Positions 1 to 10,937 of a stretch of DNA of 64,000 nt are shown here, in pieces; position 1 is the first letter of the stretch; each line of letters opens with the position of its first letter. A program made the position numbers and the translations under genes. This stretch comes from Hedera helix (Eukaryota > Streptophyta > Magnoliopsida > Apiales > Araliaceae), in contig OX359278.1 in assembly GCA_947179155.2 (NCBI GenBank), positions 23,980,744 through 24,044,743 on the forward strand. Reading direction: 5' to 3'. Below the pieces are notes generated by a model. That model was not told where the DNA came from. It saw nothing but the letters and a program-made list of their open reading frames with translations, and made no database searches.

Positions 1-1037
1 TTCAATGCGAGAGTGATAGGATTGGTCCTTTTGAGGATAACCGATGTATACCGAAGTAATATGACTCTTAATCACCTATTTGTTTGCAAATTTTGAGGAA
101 AGAACGAAACGAATAGCGAGTTTCCTCAAATGAAGACTTGTCTGCGTTGTACGCACTGGTTTCAATGCGAGAGTGATAGGATTGGTCCTTTTGTGGCTAA
201 CCGATGTATACCGAAGTAGTATGACTCTTAATCACCTATTTGTTTGCAAATTTTGAGGAAAGAAGGAAACGAATAGCGAGTTTCCTCAAATGAAGACTTG
301 TGTGCGTTGTACGCATTGTTCTCGATGCGAGAGTGATAGGATTGGTTCTTTTGAGACTAACCGATGTATAACGAAGTAATATGACTCTTAATCACCTATT
401 TGTTTTCAAATTTAAAGGAAATAACGAAACGAATAGCGAGTTTCATCAAATGAAGAATTGTGTGCGTTGTACGCATTGGTTTCAATGCGAGAGTGATAAA
501 ATTGGTCCTTTTGAGGCAAACCGGTGTATAACGAAGTAATATGACTCTTAATCACCTATTTGTTTTAAAATTTAGAGGAAATAACGAAACGAATAGCGAG
601 TTTCCTCAAATGAAGACTTGTGTGCGTTGTACGCATTGTTCTCGATGCGAGAGTGATAGGATTGGTTCTTTTGAGACTAACCGATGTATAACGAAGTAAT
701 ATGACTCTTAATCACCTATTTGTTTTAAAATTTAGAGGATATAACGAAACGAATAGCGAGTTTCCTCAAATGAAGACTTGTGTGCGTTGTACGCATTGGT
801 TTCAATGCGAGAGTGATAAAATTGGTCCTTTTGAGGCAAACCGGTGTATAACGAAGTAATATGACTCTTAATCACCTATTTGTTTGCAAATTTTGAGGAA
901 ATAACGAAACGAATAGCGAGTTTCCTCAAACGAAGACTTGTGTGCGTTGTACGCATTGGTTTCAATGCGAGAGTGATAGGATTGGTCCTTTTGAGGCTAA
1001 CCGATGTATACCGAAGTAGTATGACTCTTAATCACCT

Positions 1038-1051
1038 ATTTGTTTGCAAAT
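1038..1051. repeat. A/T-rich inverted repeat ATTTG-TTTG-CAAAT (example)
   Basis: ATTTG (1038-1042) pairs with CAAAT (1047-1051) across a 4-nt loop, at monomer positions 18-31. In monomers with GTTTGCAAA the centre is also the 8-bp palindrome TTTGCAAA. GTTTTCAAA monomers keep the stem but lose the palindrome; GATAGCAAAA monomers keep four pairs. Confidence 0.75.
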
Positions 1052-1090
1052 TTTGAGGAAAGAACGAAACGAATAGCGAGTTTCCTCAAA
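1052..1090. repeat. Main inverted repeat of the monomer (example)
   Basis: TTTGAGGAAA (1052-1061) is the exact reverse complement of TTTCCTCAAA (1081-1090), a 10-bp dyad with a 19-bp spacer. It sits at monomer positions 32-41 and 61-70. Left-type variation changes the arm: AAATTTGAGGAAA monomers extend it to 11 bp, TTTAGAGGAAA and TTTCGAGGAAA monomers keep 7 bp, and GAGAAAAG or GCTCAAATG monomers introduce a mismatch. Confidence 0.85.
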
Positions 1091-1102
1091 TGAAGACTTG
1101 TG

Positions 1103-1115
1103 TGCGTTGTACGCA
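1103..1115. repeat. Short inverted repeat TGCGT-TGT-ACGCA (example)
   Basis: This is a 5-bp perfect stem with a 3-nt loop at monomer positions 83-95, kept in nearly every monomer of the window. Rare breaks include GAGAGTTGTACG in zone A (1341, 2620, 3100, 5499), GTGCGC at about 33906 and ACGCTTTGG monomers in the 27-36 kb region. Confidence 0.85.
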
Positions 1116-1119
1116 TTGT

Positions 1120-1132
1120 TCTCGATGCGAGA
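1120..1132. repeat. Variable inverted repeat TCTCG-ATG-CGAGA (example)
   Basis: This is a 5-bp stem with a 3-nt loop at monomer positions 100-112. It is perfect only in the GTTCTCGATGCGAG class. CTCAATGCGAG and GATGTGAG classes have one broken pair, and the GGTTTCAATGAGAG class loses it. It divides the array into dyad-positive and dyad-negative monomers. Confidence 0.8.
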
Positions 1133-4100
1133 GTGATAGGATTGGTCCTTTTGAGGCTAACCGATGTATAACGAAGTAATATGACTCTTAATCACCTATT
1201 TGTTTGCAAAATTTGAGGAAATAACGAAACGAATACCGAGTTTCCTCAAATGAACACTTGTGTGCGTTGTACGCATTGGTTTCAATGCGAGAGTGATAGG
1301 ATTGGTCCTTTTGAGGCTAACCGATGTATACCGAAGTAATATGACTCTTAATCACCTATTTGTTTGCAAATTTTGAGGAAAGAAGGAAACCAATAGCGAG
1401 TTTACTCAAATGAAGACTTGTGAGAGTTGTACGCATTGGTTTCAATGCGAGAGTGATAGGATTGGTCCTTTTCAGGCTAACCGATGTATACCGAAGTAAT
1501 ATGACTCTTAATCACCTATTTGTTTGCAAATTTTGAGGAAAGAACGAAACGAATAGCGAGTTTCCTCAAATGAAGACTTGTGTGCGTTGTACGCATTGTT
1601 CTCGATGCGAGAGTGATAGGATTGGTTCTTTTGAGACTAACCGATGTATAACGAAGTAATATGACTCCTAATCACCTATTTGTTTTAAAATTTAGAGGAA
1701 ATAACGAGACGAATAGCGAGTTTCCTCAAATGAAGACTTGTGTGCGTTGTACGCATTGGTTTCAATGCGAGAGTGATAAAATTGGTCCTTTTGAGGCAAA
1801 CCGGTGTATAACGAAGTAATATGACCCTTAATCACCTATTTGTTTTAAAATTTAGAGGAAATAACGAAACGAATAGCGAGTTTCCTCAAATGAAGACTTG
1901 TGTGCGTTGTACGCATTGGTTTCAATGCGAGAGTGATAGGATTGGTCCTTTTGAGCCTACCGATGTATACCGAAGTAGTATGACTCTTAATCACCTATTT
2001 GTTTGCAAATTTTGAGGAAAGAAGGAAACGAATAGCGACTTTCCTCAAATGAAGACTTGTGTGCGTTGTACGCATTGTTCTCGATGCGAGAGTGATAGGA
2101 TTGGTTCTTTTGAGACTAACCGATGTAGAACGAAGTAATATGACTCTTAATCACCTACTTGTTTTCAAATTTAGAGGAAATAACGAAACGAATAGCGAGT
2201 TTCCTAAAATGAAGACTTGTGTGCGTTGTACGCATTGGTTTCAATGCGAGAGTGATAGGATTGGTCCTTTTGAGGCTAACCGATGTATACCGAAGTAGTA
2301 TGACTCTTAATCACCTATTTGTTTGCAAATTTTGAGGAAAGAACGAAACGAATAGCGAGTTTCCTCAAATGAAGACTTGTGTGCGTTGTACGCATTGGTT
2401 TCAATGCGAGAGTGATAGGATTGGTCCTTTTGAGGATAATCGATGTATACCGAAGTAATATGACTCTTAATCACCTATTTGTTTGCAAATTTTGAGGAAA
2501 GAACGAAACGAATAGCGAGTTTCCTCAAATGAAGACTTGTGTGCGTTGTACGCATTGGTTTCAATGCGAGAGTGATAGGATTGGTCCTTTTGAGGCTAAC
2601 CGATGTGTACCGAAGTAATATGACTCTTAATCACCTATTTGTTTGCAAATTTTGAGGAAAGAACGAAACGAATAGCGAGTTTACTCAAATGAAGACTTGT
2701 GAGAGTTGTACGCATTGGTTTCAATGCGAGAGTGATAGGATTGGTCCTTTTGAGGCTAACCGATGTATACCGAAGTAATATGACTCTTAATCACCTATTT
2801 GTTTGCAAATTTTGAGGAAAGAACGAAACGAATAGCGAGTTTCCTCAAATGAAGACTTGTGTGCGTTGTACGCATTGTTCTCGATGCGAGAGTGATAGGA
2901 TTGGTCCTTTTGAGGCTAACCGATGTATAACAAAGTAATATGACTCTTAATCACCTATTTGTTTGCAAAATTTGAGGAAATAACGAAACGAATACCGAGT
3001 TTCCTCAAATTAACACTTGTGTGCGTTGTACGCATTGGTTTCAATGCGAGAGTGATAGGATTGGTCCTTTTGAGGCTAACCGATGTATACCGAAGTAATA
3101 TGACTCTTAATCACCTATTTGTTTGCAAATTTTGAGGAATGAAGGAAACGAATAGCGAGTTTACTCAAATGAAGACTTGTGAGAGTTGTACGCATTGGTT
3201 TCAATGCGAGAGTGATAGGATTGGTCCTTTTGAGGCTAACCGATGTATACCGAAGTAATATGACTCTTAATCACCTATTTGTTTGCAAATTTTGAGGAAA
3301 GAACGAAACGAATAGCGAGTTTCCTCAAATGAAGACTTGTGTGCGTTGTACGCATTGTTCTCGATGCGAGAGTGATAGGATTGGTTCTTTTGAGACTAAC
3401 CGATGTATAACGAAGTAATATGACTCTTAATCACCTATTTGTTTTAAAATTTAGAGGAAATAACGAGACGAATAGCGAGTTTCCTCAAATGAAGACTTGT
3501 GTGCGTTGTACGCATTGGTTTCAATGCGAGAGTGATAAAATTGGTCCTTTTGAGGCAAACCGGTGTATAACGAAGTAATATGACCCTTAATCACCTATTT
3601 GTTTTAAAATTTAGAGAAAATAACGAAACGAATAGCGAGTTTCCTCAAATGAAGACTTGTGTGCGTTGTACGCATTGGTTTCAATGCGAGAGTGATAGGA
3701 TTGGTCCTTTTGAGCCTACCGATGTATACCGAAGTAGTATGACTCTTAATCACCTATTTGTTTGCAAATTTTGAGGAAAGAAGGAAACGAATAGCGAGTT
3801 TCCTCAAATGAAGACTTGTGTGCGTTGTACGCATTGTTCTCGATGCGAGAGTGATAGAATTGGTTCTTTTGAGACTAACCGATGTAGAACGAAGTAATAT
3901 GACTCTTAATCACCTATTTGTGTTCAAATTTAGAGGAAATAACGAAACGAATAGCGAGTTTCCTCAAATGAAGACTTGTGTGCGTTGTACGCATTGGTTT
4001 CAATGCGAGAGTGATAGGATTGGTCCTTTTGAGGCTAACCGATGTATACCGAAGTAGTATGACTCTTAATCACCTATTTGTTTGCAAATTTTGAGGAAAA

Positions 4101-4218
4101 AACGAAACAAATAGCGAGTTTCCTCAAATGAAGACTTGTGTGCGTTGTACGCATTGGTTTCAATGCGAGAGTGATAGGATTGGTCCTTTTGAGGATAACC
4201 GATGTATACCGAAGTAAT

Positions 4219-5658
4219 ATGACTCTTAATCACCTATTTGTTTGCAAATTTTGAGGAAAGAACGAAACGAATAGCGAGTTTCCACAAATGAAGACTTGTG
4301 TGCGTTGTACGCATTGGTTTCAATGCGAGAGTGATAGGATTGGTCCTTTTGAGGCTAACCGATGTATACCGAAGTAGTATGACTCTTAATCACCTATTTG
4401 TTTGCAAATTTTGAGGAAAGAAGGAAACGAATAGCGAGTTTCCTCAAATGAAGACTTGTGTGCGTTGTACGCATTGTTCTCGATGCGAGAGTGATAGGAT
4501 TGGTTCTTTTGAGACTAACCGATGTATAACGAAGTAATATGACTCTTAATCACCTATTTGTTTTCAAATTTAAAGGAAATAACGAAACGAATAGCGAGTT
4601 TCCTCAAATGAAGACTTGTGTGCGTTGTACGCATTGGTTTCAATGCGAGAGTGATAAAATTGGTCCTTTTGAGGCAAACCGGTGTATAACGAAGTAATAT
4701 GACTCTTAATCACCTATTTGTTTTAAAATTTAGAGAAAATAACGAAACGAATAGCGAGTTTCCTCAAATGAAGACTTGTGTACGTTGTACACATTGTTCT
4801 CGATGCGAGAGTGATAGGATTGGTTCTTTTGAGACTAACCGATGTATAACGAAGTAATATGACTTTTAATCACCTATTTGTTTTAAAATTTAGAGGAAAT
4901 AACGAAACGAATAGCTAGTTTCCTCAAATGAAGACTTGTGTGCGTTGTACGCATTGGTTTCAATGCGAGAATGATAAAATTGGTCCTTTTGAGGCAAACC
5001 GGTGTATAACGAAGTAATATGACTCTTAATCACCTATTTGTTTGCAAATTTTGAGGAAATAACGAAACGAATAGCGAGTTTCCTCAAACGAAGACTTGTG
5101 TGCGTTGTACGCATTGGTTTCAATGCGAGAGTGATAGGATTGGTCCTTTTGAGGCTAACCGATGTATACCGAAGTAGTGTGACTCTTAATCACCTATTTG
5201 TTTGCAAATTTTGAGGAAAGAACGAAACGAATAGCGAGTTTCCTCAAATGAAGACTTGTGTGCGTTGTACGCATTGTTCTCGATGCGAGAGTGATAGGAT
5301 TGGTCCTTTTGAGGCTAACCGATGTATAACGAAGTAATATGACTCTTAATCACCTATTTGTTTGCAAAATTTGAGGAAATAACGAAACGAATACCGAGTT
5401 TCCTCAAATGAAGACTTGTGTGCGTTGTACGCATTGGTTTCAATGCGAGAGTGATAGGATTGGTCCTTTTGAGGCTAACCGATGTGTACCGAAGTAATAT
5501 GACTCTTAATCACCTATTTGTTTGCAAATTTTGAGGAAAGAACGAAACGAATAGCGAGTTTACTCAAATGAAGACTTGTGAGAGTTGTACGCATTGGTTT
5601 CAATGCGAGAGTGATAGGATTGGTCCTTTTGGGGCTAACCGATGTATACCGAAGTAAT
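4219..5658. repeat. Zone A duplication, copy 2 (nine monomers)
   Basis: This is the partner of 61-1500. Its private variants include TCCACAAATG at about 4282, GTACGTTGTACACATTG near 4780, ATGACTTTTA at 4859, GAGAATGATAAAA near 4970, GTGACTC at 5179 and GGGGCTAACC near 5630. The shared order of rare monomer types is stronger evidence for common descent than overall similarity, because every monomer in the array is similar. Confidence 0.85.
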
Positions 5659-5816
5659 ATGACTCTTAATCACCTATTTGTTTGCAAATTTTGAGGAAAT
5701 AACGAAACGAATAGCGAGTTTCCTCATGAAGACTTGTGTGCGTTGCACGCATTGTTCTCGATGCGAGAGTGATAGGATTGGTTCTTTTGAGACTAACCGA
5801 TGTATAAAGAAGTAAT
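5659..5816. repeat. Junction monomer between zone A and zone B (158 bp)
   Basis: The left half (5659 to about 5720) reads TTTGCAAATTTTGAGGAAATAACG as split motifs typical of zone A. The right half, from about 5730, matches the monomer at 13978, including the rare GTTGCACGC (5742) and the ATAAAG ending. The two halves meet at a 2-bp deletion near 5726 (TCCTCATGAAG for TCCTCAAATGAAG). This looks like a recombination breakpoint inside a monomer. The exact breakpoint lies between the last zone A mark and 5742. Confidence 0.75.
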
Positions 5817-7965
5817 ATGACTCTTAATCACCTATTTGTTTTCAAATTTCGAGGAAAGAACGAAACGAATAGCGAGTTTCCTCAAATGAAGACTTGTGTG
5901 CGTTGTACGCATTGTTCTCAATGCGAGAGTGAGAGGATTGGTTCTTTTGAGACTAACCGATGTATAACGAAGTAATATGACTCTTAATCACCTATTTGTT
6001 TTCAAATTTAGAGGAAATAAAGAAACGAATAGCGAGTTTCCTCAAATGAAGACTTGTGTGCGTTGTACGCATTGGTTTCAATGAGAGAGTGATAGGATTG
6101 CTCCTTTTGAGGCTAACCGATGTATAACGAAGTAATATGACTCTTAATCACCTATTTGATAGCAAAATTTGAGGAAAGAACGAAACGAATAGCGAGTTTC
6201 CTCAAATGAAGACTTGTGTGCGTTGTACGCATTGTTCTCGATGCGAGAGTGATAGGATTGGTTCTTTTGAGACTAACCGATGTATAACGAAGTAATATGA
6301 CTCTTAATCACCTATTTGTTTGCAAATTTAGAGGAAATAACGAAACGAATAGCGAGTTTCCTCAAATGAAGACTTGTGTGCGTTGTACGCATTGTTCTCG
6401 ATGCGAGAGTGATAGGATTGGTCCTTTTGAGGCTAACCGATGTATACCGAAGTAATATGACTCTTAATCACCTATTTGTTTTCAAATTTAGAGGAAATAA
6501 CGAAACGAATAGCGAGTTTCCTCAAATGAAGACTTGTGTGCGTTGTACGCATTGTTCTCGATGCGAGAGTGATAGGATTGGTTCTTTTGAGACTAACCGA
6601 TGTATAAAGAAGTAATATGACTCTTAATCACCTATTTGTTTTCAAATTTCGAGGAAAGAACGAAACGAATAGCGAGTTTCCTCAAATGAAGACTTGTGTG
6701 CGTTGTACGCATTGTTCTCAATGCGAGAGTGAGAGGATTAGCTCTTTTTGAGACTAACCGATGTATAACGAAGTAATATGACTCTTAATCACCTATTTGT
6801 TTTCAAATTTAGAGGAAATAACGAAACGAATAGCGAGTTTCCTCAAATGAAGACTTGTGTGCGTTGTACGCATTGGTTTCAATGAGAGTGTGATAGGGTT
6901 GCTCCTTTTGAGGCTAACCGATGTATAACGAAGTAATATGACTCTTAATCACCTATTTGATAGCAAAATTTGAGGAAAGAACGAAACGAATAGCGAGTTT
7001 CCTCAAATGAAAACCTTGTGTGCGTTGTACGCATTGTTCTCGATGCGAGAGTGATAGAATTGGTTCTTTTGAAACTAACCGATGTATAACGAAGTAATAT
7101 GACTCTTAATCACCTATTTGTTTGCAAATTTAGAGGAAATAACGAAACGATAGCGAGTTTCCTCAAATGAAGACTTGTGTGCGTTGTACGCATTGTTCTC
7201 AATGCAAGAGTGAGAGGATTGGTTCTTTTGAGACTAACCGATGTATAACGAAGTAATATGACTCTTAATCACCTATTTGTGTTCAAATTTTGAGGAAAGA
7301 ACGAAACGAATAGCGAGTTTGCTCAAATGAAGACTTGTGTGCGTTGTACGCATTGTTCTCGATGTGAGAGTGATAGGATTGGTTCTTTTGAGACTAACCT
7401 ATGTATAACGAAGTAATATGACTCTTAATCACCTATTTGTTTTCAAATTTTGAGGAAAGAACGAAACGAATAGCGAGTTTCCTCAAATGAAGACTTGTGT
7501 GCGTTGTACGCATTGTTCTCGGATGCGAGAGTGATAGGATTGGTTCTTTTGAGACTAACCGATTTATAACGAAGTAATATGACTCTTAATCACCTATTTG
7601 TTTTCAAATTTCGAGGAAAGAACGAAACGAATAGCGAGTTTCCTCAAATGAAGACTTGTGTGCGTTGTACGCATTGTTCTCGATGCGAGAGTGATAGGAT
7701 TGGTTCTTTTGAAACTAACCGATGTATAACGAAGTAATATGACTCTTAATCACCTATTTGTTTGCAAATTTAGAGGAAATAACGAAACGAATAGCGAGTT
7801 TCCTCAAATGAAGACTTGTGTGCGTTGTACGCATTGTTCTCAATGCGAGAGTGATAGGATTGGTCCTTTTGAGGCTAACCGATGTATAACGAAGTAATAT
7901 GACTCTTAATCACCTATTTGTTTTCAAATTTTGAGAAAAGAACGAAACGAATAGCGAGTTCCTCA
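5726..7965. other. Cluster of six small indels
   Basis: Anchor spacing departs from 160 six times here: -2 near 5726 (AA lost from CTCAAATG), +1 near 6752 (GCTCTTTTTG), +1 near 7013 (AAACCTTGTG), -1 near 7150 (GAAACGATAGC), +1 near 7518 (CTCGGATGC) and -1 near 7960 (GCGAGTTCCTC). The only other length changes found are two identical 1-bp losses in zone A (about 1955 and 3714) and +1 near 58074 (GCATTTGG). Several involve homopolymers, so consensus error in the assembly is a live alternative to real mutation. Confidence 0.85.
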
Positions 7966-8280
7966 AATGAAGACTTGTGTGCGTTGTACGCATTGTTCTC
8001 GATGCGAGAGTGATAGGATTGGTTCTTTTGAGACTAACCGATGTATAACGAAGTAATATGAGTCTTAATCACCTATTTGTTTTCAAATATAGAGGAAATA
8101 ACGAAACGAATAGCGAGTTTCCTCAAATGAAGACTTGTGTGCGTTGTACGCATTGTTCTCGATGCGAGAGTGATAGGATTGGTTCTTTTGAGACTAACCG
8201 ATGTCTAAAGAAGTAATATGACTCTTAATCACCTATTTGTTTTCAAATTTCGAGGAAAGAACGAAACGAATAGCGAGTTT
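5741..8280. repeat. 16-monomer segmental duplication, copy 1
   Basis: This segment is collinear with 14061-16600 at an offset of 8320-8321 bp (52 monomers). Shared marks in order are GTTGCACGC, AATAAAGAAACG (about 6015/14336), AGGGTTGCTCC (about 6896/15217), GAATTGG with GAAAC (about 7056/15374), GACTAACCTATG (about 7393/15713), ATTTATAAC (about 7562/15882), ATGAGTCTT (8058/16378) and ATGTCTAAAG (8201/16521). This copy contains six of the nine length changes of the whole window while its partner has none. Confidence 0.9.
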
Positions 8281-10457
8281 CCTCAAATGAAGACTTGTGT
8301 GCGTTGTACGCATTGGTTTCAATGAGAGAGTGATAGGATTGCTCCTTTTGAGGCTAACCGATGTATAACGAAATAATATGACTCTTAATCACCTATTTGA
8401 TAGCAAAATTTGAGGAAAGAACGAAACGAATAGCGAGTTTCCTCAAATGAAGACTTGTGTGCGTTGTACGCATTGTTCTCGATGCGAGAGTGATAGGATT
8501 GGTTCTTTTGAGACTAACCGATGTATAACGAAGTAATATGACTCTTAATCACCTATTTGTTTGCAAATTTAGAGGAAATAACGAAACGAATAGCGAGTTT
8601 CCTCAAATGAAGACTTGTGTGCGTTGTACGCATTGTTCTCAATGCAAGAGTGAGAGGATTGGTTCTTTTGAGACTAACCGATGTATAACGAAGTAATATG
8701 ACTCTTAATCACCTATTTGTTTTCAAATTTAGAGGAAATAACGAAACGAATAGCGAGTTTCCTCAAATGAAGACTTGTGTGCGTTGTACGCATTGGTTTC
8801 AATGAGAGAGTGATAGGATTGCTCCTTTTGAGGCTAACCGATGTATAACGAAGTAATATGACTCTTAATCACCTATTTGATAGCAAAATTTGAGGAAAGA
8901 ACGAAACGAATAGCGAGTTTCCTCAAATGAAGACTTGTGTGCGTTGTACGCATTGTTCTCGATGTGAGAGTGATAGGATTGGTTCTTTTGAGGCTAACCG
9001 ATGTATACCGAAGTAATATGACTCTTAATCACCTATTTGTTTGCAAATTTTGAGAAAAGAACGAAACGAATAGCGAGTTTCCTCAAATGAAGACTTCTGT
9101 GCGTTGTACGCATTGTTCTCGATGCGAGAGTATTAGGATTGGTTCTTTTGAGACTAACCGATGTATAACGAAGTAATATGACTCTTAATCACCTATTTGT
9201 TTTCAAATTTTGAGGAAAGAACGAAACGAATAGCGAGTTTCCTCAAATGAAGACTTGTGTGCGTTGTACGCATTGTTCTCGATGCGAGAGTGATAGGATT
9301 GGTTCTTTTGAGACTAACCGATTTATAACGAAGTAATATGACTCTTAATCACCTATTTGTTTTCAAATTTCGAGGAAAGAACGAAACGAATAGCGAGTTT
9401 GCTCAAATGAAGACTTGTGTGCGTTGTACGCATTGTTCTCGATGCGAGAGTGATAGGATTGGTTCTTTTGAAACTAACCGATGTATAACGAAGTAATATG
9501 ACTCTTAATCACCTATTTGTTTGCAAATTTAGAAGAAATAACGAAACGAATAGCGAGTTTCCTCAAATGAAGACTTGTGTGCGTTGTACGCATTGTTCTC
9601 AATGCGAGAGTGATAGGATTGGTCCTTTTGAGGCTAACCGATGTATAACGAAGTAATATGACTCTTAATCACCTATTTGTTTGCAAATTTTGAGAAAAGC
9701 ACGAAACGAATAGCGAGTTTCCTCAAATGAAGACTTGTGTGCGTTGTACGCATTGTTCTCGATGCGAGAGTGATAGGATTCGTTCTTTTGAGACTAACCG
9801 ATGTATAACGAAGTAATATGACTCTTAATCACCTATTTGTTTTCAAATATAGAGGAAATAACGAAACGAATAGCGAGTTTCCTCAAATGAAGACTTGTGT
9901 GCGTTGTACGCATTGTTCTCGATGCGAGAGTGATAGGATTGGTTCTTTTGAGACTAACCGATGTATAAAGAAGTAATATGACTCTTAATCACCTATTTGT
10001 TTTCAAATTTCGAGGAAAGAACGAAACGAATAGCGAGTTTCCTCAAATGAAGACTTGTGTGCGTTGTACGCATTATTCTCAATGCGAGAGTGAGAGGATT
10101 AGTTCTTTTGAGACTAACCGATGTATAACGAAGTAATATGACTCTTAATCACCTATTTGTTTTCAAATTTAGAGGAAATAAAGAAACGAATAGCGAGTTT
10201 CCTCAAATGAAGACTTGTGTGCGTTGTACGCATTGGTTTCAATGAGAGAGTGATAGGATTGCTCCTTTTGAGGCTAACCGATGTATAACGAAGTAATATG
10301 ACTCTTAATCACCTATTTGATAGCAAAATTTGAGGAAAGAACGAAACGAATAGCGAGTTTCCTCAAATGAAGACTTGTGTGCGTTGTACGCATTGTTCTC
10401 GATGCGAGAGTGATAGGATTGGTTCTTTTGAGACTAACCGATGTATAACGAAGTAAT
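8218..10457. repeat. 14-monomer segmental duplication, copy 1
   Basis: This segment matches 12218-14617. The offset is 4000 bp up to about 9337 (shared ACGAAATAATATG at 8369/12369 and GACTTCTGTG at 9092/13092) and 4160 bp after that (shared ATTTATAAC, CAAATATAG at 9845/14005 and AATAAAGAAACG at 10178/14338). The change of offset is one extra monomer in the other copy, at 13338. Private variants include GAGTATTAGG near 9129 and GGATTCGTTC near 9778. Confidence 0.85.
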
Positions 10458-10937
10458 ATGACTCTTAATCACCTATTTGTTTTCAAATTTTGAGGAAAGA
10501 ACGAAACGAATAGCGACTTTCCTCAAATGAAGACTTGTGTGCGTTGTACGCATTGTTCTCCATGCGAGAGTGATAGGATCGGTTCTTTTGAGACTAACCG
10601 ATGTATAACGAAGTAATATGACTCTTAATCATATATTTGTTTTCAAATTTCGAGGAAAGAACGAAACGAATAGCGAGTTTCCTCAAATGAAGACTTGTGT
10701 GCGTTGTACGCATTGGTTTCAATGAGAGAGTGATAGGATTGGTCCTTTTGAGGCTAACCGATGTATAACGCAGTAATATGACTCTTAATCACCTATTTGT
10801 TTGCAAATTTTGAGAAAAGAACGAAACGAATAGCGAGTTTCCTCAAATGAAGACTTGTGTGCGTTGTACGCATTGTTCTCGATGCGAGAGTGATAGGATT
10901 GGTTCTTTTGAGACTAACCGATGTATAACGAAGTAAT
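9338..10937. repeat. 10-monomer segmental duplication, copy 1
   Basis: This block matches 16538-18137 at an offset of exactly 7200 bp (45 monomers). Shared rare marks are GAGAAAAGCACG (9703/16903), GCATTATTCTC (10070/17270), AATAAAGAAACG (10178/17378), GGATCGG (about 10577/17777), AATCATATATTTG (10628/17828) and ACGCAGTAATATG (10769/17969). It overlaps the 8218-10457 duplication, so this part of the array exists in at least three related versions. Confidence 0.85.

Larger units (their letters stand above)
1021..1180 (+). repeat. Representative 160-bp monomer
   Basis: This monomer shows the full unit without indels. It contains 63 G+C of 160 (39%), 25 C against 38 G, and nine CpGs. Conserved landmarks, by monomer position, are ATGACTCTTA (1-10), the A/T-rich left variable patch (about 20-42), CGAAACGAATAGCGAG (45-60), TTTCCTCAAA (61-70), GTGCGTTGTACGCATTG (82-98), the right variable patch (99-140) and CCGATGTATA (141-150). 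Most monomer subtypes differ only in the two variable patches, so a unit can be described as a left type joined to a right type. The unit does not resolve into clear internal sub-repeats. Confidence 0.95.
61..1500. repeat. Zone A duplication, copy 1 (nine monomers)
   Basis: This block matches 4219-5658 at an offset of 4158 bp (26 monomers less 2 bp). Ordered shared marks are AAGAAGG (221/4379), AAATTTAAAGG (about 409/4567), the CCGGTG right halves (381 and 701/4539 and 4859), CCTCAAACGAAG (861/5019), a CGATGCGAG-GGTCC monomer (1021/5179), ATACCGAG (1181/5339) and TTTACTC-GAGAGTTG (1341/5499). Private differences include TCTGCG and CACTGG at about 141-158, GAGGATATAACG (about 735-746) and TTTCATC with GAAGAATTG at about 441-460. 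Confidence 0.85.
1021..4218. repeat. 11-monomer HOR in zone A, about two copies
   Basis: Monomers 1021 to 2300 match monomers 2780 to 4059 one for one at an offset of 1759 bp (eleven monomers less one base). Shared diagnostic marks include ATACCGAG (1181/2940), TTTACTC with GAGAGTTG (1341/3100), ACGAGACG (1661/3420), ACCCTTAATC (1821/3580), the 1-bp shortened GAGCCTACCG (about 1955/3714), GTAGAACG (about 2127/3886) and GAGGATAA (about 2433/4192). The two monomers at 2460 and 2620 complete the first copy; the sequence after the ninth monomer of the second copy follows the 26-monomer duplication instead. Confidence 0.85.
1..5740. repeat. Zone A: diverse monomer subfamily
   Basis: About 36 monomers carry variants not seen further right. 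One is a right half with GATAAAATTGG followed by GGCAAACCGGTG (monomers 381, 701, 1661, 3420, 4539, 4859). Others are a left half with TTTTAAAATTTAG, ATACCGAG in place of ATAGCGAG (1181, 2940, 5339), and TTTACTC with GAGAGTTG (1341, 2620, 3100, 5499). About two thirds of monomers here have the GGTTTCAATGCGAG right half and one third have GTTCTCGATGCGAG. In zone B the GGTTTC class is the minority and reads AATGAGAG instead. Three of the nine length changes lie here, counting the junction deletion. Confidence 0.9.

Noticed and set aside
1144..1154. TATA-like promoter in CCGATGTATAACG
   Set aside because: It occurs in nearly every monomer with no gene or initiation context; best read as composition. 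Satellite transcription cannot be excluded but is not shown.
1021..1180. Monomer built from four 40-bp sub-repeats
   Set aside because: Splitting the unit into 40-bp quarters gives no convincing similarity between quarters.
2100..2120. Weak dyad GGTT...AACC in GGTTCTTTTGAGACTAACC
   Set aside because: Only four pairs and lost in monomers with GGTCC; not distinguishable from chance.
1821..4057. Open reading frames of 64 and 79 codons in zone A
   Set aside because: They are satellite sequence read across monomer boundaries; near-identical frames recur with the HOR copies. A 160-bp unit shifts frame by one base each repeat, so stops soon appear. No codon or domain signal.
6376..6615. 79-codon frame, also at 14697-14936 and 35817-36056
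   Set aside because: It starts with GTG inside the GTGTGCGTTG motif and exists only where two or three monomer types fall in a given order. The copies at 6376 and 14697 are identical because the 16-monomer segment is duplicated.
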